A DNA stretch of 64,000 nt from Syntrophobacterales bacterium (lineage in GTDB: Bacteria; Desulfobacterota; Desulfobaccia; Desulfobaccales; 0-14-0-80-60-11): the NCBI GenBank assembly GCA_023512475.1, contig JAILZL010000014.1, forward strand, positions 1 through 64,000. Direction: 5' to 3'. Made by a program: the position numbers and the translations under genes. Positions 59,856 through 64,000 of this stretch are shown one piece after another (the stretch's first letter is position 1; each line of letters opens with the position of its first letter). The notes under the pieces were generated by a model. It did no database searches. It was not told the DNA's origin and saw only the letters and a program-made list of their open reading frames with translations.

Positions 59856-60389
59856 TCAGCGCGGCTCCCCCTCCACGTAGGCCTTCAGAATGACCTCCTC
59901 CTCGTAGGGGACGTTCTGGTGCTGTTCCCGCACCGTCACCGGCTTGGTGGCCAGGATCTCCAGGAGATGGAGGCCGGAGATGACCCGCCCGAAGACCGCA
60001 TAGCCGAAATTCATCGGCTCCGGGCCTTTGTGATCCAGTTTGGGGTTGTCCGCCAGATTGACGAAGAACTGGGCCGCGGCGCTGTTGATGGGATAGGCCC
60101 GGGCCATGGCGATGGTGCCCCGGGTGTTCTTCAGGCCGTTGTCGGCCTCATTCCTGATGGGCGGATGAGTGGGCTGCCGATAGACCATGCCGGGCTCGTA
60201 GCCCCCGGTCTGCACCACGAAATTCTGCACCGCCCGGTGGAAGATGAGGCCGTCATAAAAACCTTCCCGCACATAGGTGAGGAAGTTGTCCACCGTGACG
60301 GGGGCCTTGTCGGGCCACAGCTCCAGTTTGATGGTGCCCATGGTGGTTTCCAGGACCACGATGGGGTAGGCCGGTTTGTCGTCAGACAT
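59856..60389 (-). CDS. Cyclophilin-type peptidyl-prolyl cis-trans isomerase
   Basis: A 177-residue cyclophilin without a signal peptide, so cytosolic. The catalytic Arg lies in GLIFHRAVQNFVVQTGG, followed by GTIAMARAYPINSAAAQFFVNLADN (split across about 92-118) and GYAVFGRVISG. The active-site Gln/Phe/Trp pattern is mostly kept, though Trp is absent. It sits between the FwdB-like and FwdA-like genes, an unusual place for a housekeeping isomerase, and may fold or assemble the complex. AGAGG precedes ATG 60389. Confidence 0.95.
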   Translation of the reverse strand: MSDDKPAYPIVVLETTMGTIKLELWPDKAPVTVDNFLTYVREGFYDGLIFHRAVQNFVVQTGGYEPGMVYRQPTHPPIRNEADNGLKNTRGTIAMARAYPINSAAAQFFVNLADNPKLDHKGPEPMNFGYAVFGRVISGLHLLEILATKPVTVREQHQNVPYEEEVILKAYVEGEPR

Positions 60390-60398
60390 ATGCACCTC

Positions 60399-61670
60399 TT
60401 AGGAAGAGATCTCCAGCAACTGCGTCAACACCTGGTGGGCCGCCGGGGCCGGCGGTGGGAGCACGGGCCGGAGGCACACCGGGATGCCGTCCTGGCGGTA
60501 GGCCACCTCCTCCACCTCGATGCCCTCCAGGGCCGCGGGCAGGGCCACCGCAGCCCGGGCCACGGTGCGGTCCTCCCACGGGCCCACGGCCACCACCGGC
60601 ACCTGGCGGCGGGTGAGATCCCGGCGGGTCTCCTCCGGGAGCAGCCAGAAGAGGTCGGCGCCGGTGACCAGGAGGGCGTCCACCTCCTCCCACCGCACCG
60701 GCTGGGAGCGGAAAACGGGGGGGTCCCCCTCCCCGAAGTCCGGCGCCCAGGGGCTCCCCAGGCGGGTCAGGAGCAGGTGGTAGAGCCCGGCGCTGTTGAA
60801 GTCGGAGGCCAAGGGCAACAGAAAGAACCGCCGCGCGGGCCTCAGGACCCGGATCAGGTCCCCCAGGGCGGCAAAACGGGCCAGCGCCTCCGCCCCCACG
60901 GCCAGGCCCCTCCCGGCGAAAATCACCCCCACCTCCCCGTGCCGCAGGAATTCCGCCAGACGCACAGCCCCTGTGACGGTGGCCCGGGAAGCGCCGCTCA
61001 GCACCCCCTGAACCGCCCGGATCAGCTCCAGATCAGCGCCCGGGGCCACCCGGACAAACACCTGACAGAAACGGGCCAGCTCGGTGCGGTGCAGGTCCAC
61101 CGCCGCCAGCCGGCGGTCCTCCACGCCCCGTTCCGTGAAGCGGCCCCGGGCAAAGACCGTGTAGCGGGTCAGATGGCGGGGGCAGGAGTGCAACGGATTG
61201 GCCCCCCAATACAGCACCGTGTCCGCTTCATCCCGCAGGACCTCCAGAGAGGCGTGGTGGATCTCGGCGGTGAGGAGAGCCTGATAATACGGCGCCATGA
61301 GGTTCAAATCCGCGGGCTCCAGGCGGGCCCGGAGGTGCCGGGCCACGGCCAGGGCCGCTTCCTGGGCCCGGGAGCCGCAGGCAGTGAGGCCGAAGACCAC
61401 CGGCCGCCGGGCCCGGGCCAGGAGCTCCGCCGCCTGAGCCAGGGCCGCCTCGGGGCTCACCTCCTCCCGGCGGCCCCGCCGCCGGACAAAGGGCGCCGTC
61501 AGCCGACGCCGGGGCTGCCCCGGGTGGAACTTCTTGCTCCCCAGGAACTTGGCGCTGCCCCAGGCGCAGACATTGTGCGCCTGGAGGCCGCCGTCGGCCT
61601 CCACCAGGTCGAGGTCATCGCACAGGCAGGCACAGCCGGGGCAGATATGGGATTCCCAGGGTCCGGGCAT
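60399..61670 (-). CDS. FwdB/FmdB-like molybdopterin subunit
   Basis: A 423-residue protein of the formylmethanofuran dehydrogenase B family. The N-terminal cluster site CPGCACLCDDLDL (Cys10, 13, 15, 17) and Cys35 in HNVCAWGSAKF bind a 4Fe-4S cluster. The Mo/W ligand is probably Cys98 in GLTACGSRAQ; in methanogen FwdB the next residue is His, here Gly. Length matches FwdB. The start is ATG 61670 with AGGAG upstream. First gene of the nine-gene operon. FwdD, which shares the cofactor site in methanogens, is not encoded here. Confidence 0.88.
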   Translation of the reverse strand: MPGPWESHICPGCACLCDDLDLVEADGGLQAHNVCAWGSAKFLGSKKFHPGQPRRRLTAPFVRRRGRREEVSPEAALAQAAELLARARRPVVFGLTACGSRAQEAALAVARHLRARLEPADLNLMAPYYQALLTAEIHHASLEVLRDEADTVLYWGANPLHSCPRHLTRYTVFARGRFTERGVEDRRLAAVDLHRTELARFCQVFVRVAPGADLELIRAVQGVLSGASRATVTGAVRLAEFLRHGEVGVIFAGRGLAVGAEALARFAALGDLIRVLRPARRFFLLPLASDFNSAGLYHLLLTRLGSPWAPDFGEGDPPVFRSQPVRWEEVDALLVTGADLFWLLPEETRRDLTRRQVPVVAVGPWEDRTVARAAVALPAALEGIEVEEVAYRQDGIPVCLRPVLPPPAPAAHQVLTQLLEISS

Positions 61671-61705
61671 GAGGCTCCTGCACCCCAATGGGTCTAAACA
61701 TCACC

Positions 61706-61734
61706 ATTGTAGCAGGTTTGGGGCTGGGTTTGAA
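61706..61734 (-). promoter_or_regulatory. Promoter of the Hdr/Fwd-like operon
   Basis: Minus strand: TTCAAA (-35, 61729-61734), 17-base spacer, TACAAT (-10, 61706-61711, 5 of 6 matches). The FwdB-like ATG lies 36 bases downstream. All nine following genes are co-directional with short gaps or overlaps. Confidence 0.65.
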
Positions 61735-61887
61735 GGAAAAAGCAGGAGGGGCCCCGGTCGGGCACAGGCGAGGGTCGGAGCGCCGCTGGGGGTCCGGGAC
61801 GCCGGTGAAAGGGCCTGCCCGGGGCGGGCCGGGTTCGAAGGCGCCGCCCCCTCCCGGGGATTCCGGGCCTTCCGGAGGGAGTCCGGG

Positions 61888-62052
61888 CTACCTCAGACGC
61901 ATGAGCCAGATGGCCAGGGCCACCACCGCCAGCGCCGCCACAAACACCAGCTGCGGATGATCGAAAAAGCGGGAGAAGGCCGTATGCAGGACCGAAGTGG
62001 CCTCCGTCACCACATTTTTCCCCCAAGCGCCCAACAGGAGGAGATATTCCAT
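61888..62052 (-). CDS. Small single-span membrane protein
   Basis: A 54-residue protein, MEYLLLLGAWGKNVVTEA..., with one C-terminal transmembrane helix (LVFVAALAVVALAIWLM) and a short basic end. GGGAGAAG at good spacing supports ATG 62052. It stands alone between the Hdr/Fwd-like operon promoter and the next secreted-protein gene. No family recognised; coding status rests on the start signal and the hydrophobic profile. Confidence 0.55.
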   Translation of the reverse strand: MEYLLLLGAWGKNVVTEATSVLHTAFSRFFDHPQLVFVAALAVVALAIWLMRLR

Positions 62053-62346
62053 AGAGCTTCTCCCGAGCGGGGTGAGATGCCTGTTCCGCCGTCCGTGGCG
62101 GACCTGATGCCGGGGCCGGGGAGGCCGGCTCGGCTGAGCCCCCCGTTTGCCCGCCCCGGCTGCGGCGCCAAATGGGGCCCGCGCAGGGAAGAACGCCTGA
62201 ACCCTGGCCTGTATCCATCCACCCCGGGGCCGACGGATTCCGGCCGGCCGGTCCATGGCCGCCCGGCGGCCCGGGGCTTCCCCTTACTTTAATTGTACCC
62301 CGAAGAAAGGCACAAGGGTAGCAGAACCTGCCTCCGAAAGCGGACC
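62053..62346. other. Intergenic region, no gene recognised
   Basis: About 290 bases separate two minus-strand small genes. The sequence is GC-rich on the left and less so near 62285-62345. Overlapping open frames are low complexity. No promoter could be fixed with confidence. Confidence 0.5.
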
Positions 62347-62727
62347 TTAAGGGGTCATCATCCAGGTGTCAATGGGCAACTGAAAATGCTGGATGGTGGT
62401 GTTGAGGCGCAGCCAATACTTGTAGTCCGTCTCCTTTTCCAGAATGAGGACGATGCCGGCCCGCTTGCCCGTCTGGAGGCTGTAATACAGGGCCTGGCCG
62501 ATGGCTTCGGCCCATTTGGGCCCGAAATCGAATTCCACCGCATGGGTCTCGGTGAGACAGTAACAGCGGGTTTTGTCCGGCAGGAGATACTCCACCTGGC
62601 CCTGGTGCTCCCGGCACCATTGGCGCTGATACCAGGATTCCGGGTGCATTCGGGCTGCGGACCCGGCGGCGGCCGCGGTGAGAAGGAGGGCCGCCATCGC
62701 CCACCTGAACAACCGTCCGGGACGCAT
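62347..62727 (-). CDS. Small exported protein of unknown function
   Basis: A 126-residue protein with a signal peptide (RWAMAALLLTAAAAGSAA). The mature part has four cysteines or fewer (WCREHQGQVEYLLPD, TRCYCLTETHAVEFDFG) and a helix AEAIGQALYYSLQTGKRAGI followed by a hydrophobic strand LILE. The D/E-x-E-F-D ... Q-x-K-like spacing recalls small PD-(D/E)xK-type folds, and I have seen similar short secreted proteins in other Proteobacteria, but the function is unknown. A near-perfect AAAGGAGG precedes ATG 62727. Confidence 0.8.
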   Translation of the reverse strand: MRPGRLFRWAMAALLLTAAAAGSAARMHPESWYQRQWCREHQGQVEYLLPDKTRCYCLTETHAVEFDFGPKWAEAIGQALYYSLQTGKRAGIVLILEKETDYKYWLRLNTTIQHFQLPIDTWMMTP

Positions 62728-63064
62728 GTTTCCTCCTTTCCGCCCGTGAGACACGGGCTGGGGGTCTGGCCTGGGGCCTGCCATCTTTGTGCCCTCCCGG
62801 CCAGGAGGGGTGGGGCCCAAGGCCCCATTTCCCTTGCTCCCCGGGCATCCCGGCAGGAAGCGGCGCAACCGCGGGCAGGGTAAAGGGATAGAGGGCTTTT
62901 GGCCACCCCTTCCCCATGGCCCCCTTTTAGCCCAATGAGGGCCCCGAGGCCAGAGAAAAGGGCCGCCCGTATGACCAGAATTTAAGTTACCTCGTGATGG
63001 GGGCCGATAAAAATGCATAAGGGCGGGAAAAGATTGCCGGAGACCGGGTTTCCGGCCGTTGCCG
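62728..63064. other. Divergent intergenic region
   Basis: About 340 bases lie between the small exported-protein gene (minus) and the multi-PAS gene (plus). They include GC-rich hairpin-prone sequence around 62790-62935 and a less GC-rich stretch at 62965-63040, where a plus-strand promoter is likely. I could not settle on a -35/-10 pair. Confidence 0.5.
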
Positions 63065-64000
63065 ATGCCACGTCCTATGGAGAAAGTGCCGGATAGTGTG
63101 AGACCCCCTTCCTGGTGGGCCCAGGTGCTGGAGGACAGCGGAATCTGCCTGTGGCTGGTGGCCGTAACGGACACCGGCCCCCGGACTCTGTTCCTTTCCC
63201 CTGCGGCCGGCCGGCTTTTGGGGCGCCCCCGGGAAAGCCTGGTTTTGGATCCGGGCCAGGCCTGGGAGGCGGTGCACCCCGAGGACCGGGGCCGGGTCCG
63301 GGAGGGAGGGCAGCAGCTCCTGCGGGGCCGCCCCGTGTCCGGGGAGGTGCGCCTCCTGACCCCTGCCCGGGAGGTGCGCTGGGTCCAGGTGGAGGCCACC
63401 CCCCTTTCCGGGGATCCCCCTGACCGCCCGCTGGTGGCCGTCTGGGGCACCGATATTACCCGCCTGAAGCAGGCCCTCCGCGCCGGCCGGGAAGCCGAGG
63501 CCCGCTGGCGGGCCATGCTGTCCCTGCCGTCCCTGGGGGTGGCCATCCTCTCCGCCACCGGCGAGGTGGTGGAGGCCAACCGCGCCTTTACGGAGATGCT
63601 GGACCCCGGGGGGGTGCTGGCGGAGACCTGCCGCCGTCTGTTTGAGGCCCTGAGGCAGAGCCCGGAGGATTTCCATCAGGTGGAGAAGCACTACCTGAGG
63701 GCAGACCATCAGACGCTCTGGGCCCGGGTGAGCCTCAGCCTGGTGCGGGAGGAGAACGGGGCCCCGGTGGCGGGCCTGGCCCTGGTGGAAAACCTCACCG
63801 GCCAGCGCCGCACCGAGGAGGCCCTGCGCCAGAGCCGGGAGCGATTCCGCCTCCTCTATGACCGGGCCCCTCTGGCCTACCAGACCCTGGACGCCGACGG
63901 CCGCTTCCTGGACGTCAACCAGACCTGGCTGGACCTCACCGGCTACTCCCGGGAGGAGGTCCTGGACCGCTGGTTCGGCACCTTCCTTACCCCCGCCTCG
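63065..64000 (+). CDS. Multi-PAS sensor protein, 3' end beyond the window
   Basis: An open reading frame of at least 312 codons that runs off the right edge. It has three PAS domains in series. PAS 1 spans about 20-140 ([17 protein letters not shown], ending [15 protein letters not shown]). PAS 2 spans about 145-260 ([19 protein letters not shown], ending [13 protein letters not shown]). PAS 3 begins about 265 ([20 protein letters not shown]). No membrane segment is seen. The output domain (kinase, GGDEF or other) lies outside. ATG 63065 or 63077 could be the start; neither has a clear ribosome-binding site. Confidence 0.85.
   Translation, partial: MPRPMEKVPDSVRPPSWWAQVLEDSGICLWLVAVTDTGPRTLFLSPAAGRLLGRPRESLVLDPGQAWEAVHPEDRGRVREGGQQLLRGRPVSGEVRLLTPAREVRWVQVEATPLSGDPPDRPLVAVWGTDITRLKQALRAGREAEARWRAMLSLPSLGVAILSATGEVVEANRAFTEMLDPGGVLAETCRRLFEALRQSPEDFHQVEKHYLRADHQTLWARVSLSLVREENGAPVAGLALVENLTGQRRTEEALRQSRERFRLLYDRAPLAYQTLDADGRFLDVNQTWLDLTGYSREEVLDRWFGTFLTPAS

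Noticed and set aside
1-64000. CRISPR array, IS element or prophage
   Set aside because: No series of short direct repeats with spacers, no transposase or integrase motif, and no phage structural gene was found on either strand.

Overview
The window is a gene-dense, very GC-rich stretch of bacterial chromosome. It looks like an anaerobic, sulfur-metabolising member of the Desulfobacterota (old Deltaproteobacteria). The basis is the HdrA-type flavoproteins and polyferredoxin, the TtrBCA/PsrABC-type molybdoenzyme complex, formylmethanofuran-dehydrogenase-like genes, an ACR3/ArsP-like arsenic operon with many thioredoxin-like proteins, and an Isc operon suited to sulfide-rich cells. No rRNA, IS element, phage gene or CRISPR array is visible. 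One tRNA (Thr-CGT) lies at the left edge. The right edge cuts through a multi-PAS sensor gene.

Layout. 1-7.6 kb: tRNA-Thr, then a minus-strand operon (arsR, acr3, uspA, thioredoxin lipoprotein, ccdA-like, thioredoxin fusion, permease, small thioredoxin, small membrane protein, Fe-S protein) read from a promoter with a likely ArsR operator. 7.7-13.7 kb (minus): a polysaccharide deacetylase-like protein and a glycosyltransferase, then an orphan OppD ATPase, a PAS histidine kinase and FabF. 14-20.2 kb (plus): methyltransferase, SlyD-type isomerase, acyl-CoA ligase, DUF2062 protein, RsmA, EamA permease and UPF0280 protein. 20.2-25.6 kb: two copies of an intergenic hairpin repeat bracket a sensor and an NtrC-like regulator that have both lost catalytic residues, followed by a TPR lipoprotein. 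25.6-28.1 kb: TusA-like protein, an IscS lacking the PLP lysine, an Rrf2 regulator and IscU, behind a promoter with a perfect 17-bp palindrome and ahead of a terminator. 28.2-35.3 kb: a TtrB-TtrC-TtrA-like complex plus FmdE-like and MoeA-like genes. 35.5-46 kb: mixed housekeeping genes, a deoxyhypusine-synthase-like protein, agmatinase and a fully canonical NtrC-type regulator. 46-49.6 kb (minus): a co-directional set of a thymidylate-synthase-like fusion, a GIY-YIG protein, a TraB-like protein and an alpha/beta hydrolase.

50.6-61.7 kb (minus) is the most striking locus: nine genes behind one good sigma70-like promoter. They encode an FwdB-like molybdoprotein, cyclophilin, a degenerate FwdA-like amidohydrolase, a Fe-S protein, an HdrC-like protein, a tandem double HdrA, a DUF3795 protein, a polyferredoxin and an HdrA-MvhD fusion. 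No HdrB, FwdC or FwdD is present. I infer a bacterial electron-transfer complex that links a formate/C1-type molybdenum site to flavin-based electron bifurcation, analogous to the Hdr-Fwd assemblies of methanogens but with a different subunit set.

The best candidates for undescribed biology are, in order: the Hdr/Fwd-like operon with its catalytically altered FwdA; the lysine-less IscS with its TusA-like partner; the degenerate sensor/NtrC pair; the thymidylate-synthase-like/GIY-YIG cluster; and the compensated hairpin repeat. All functional statements rest on reading motifs by eye. No database or structure search was possible.
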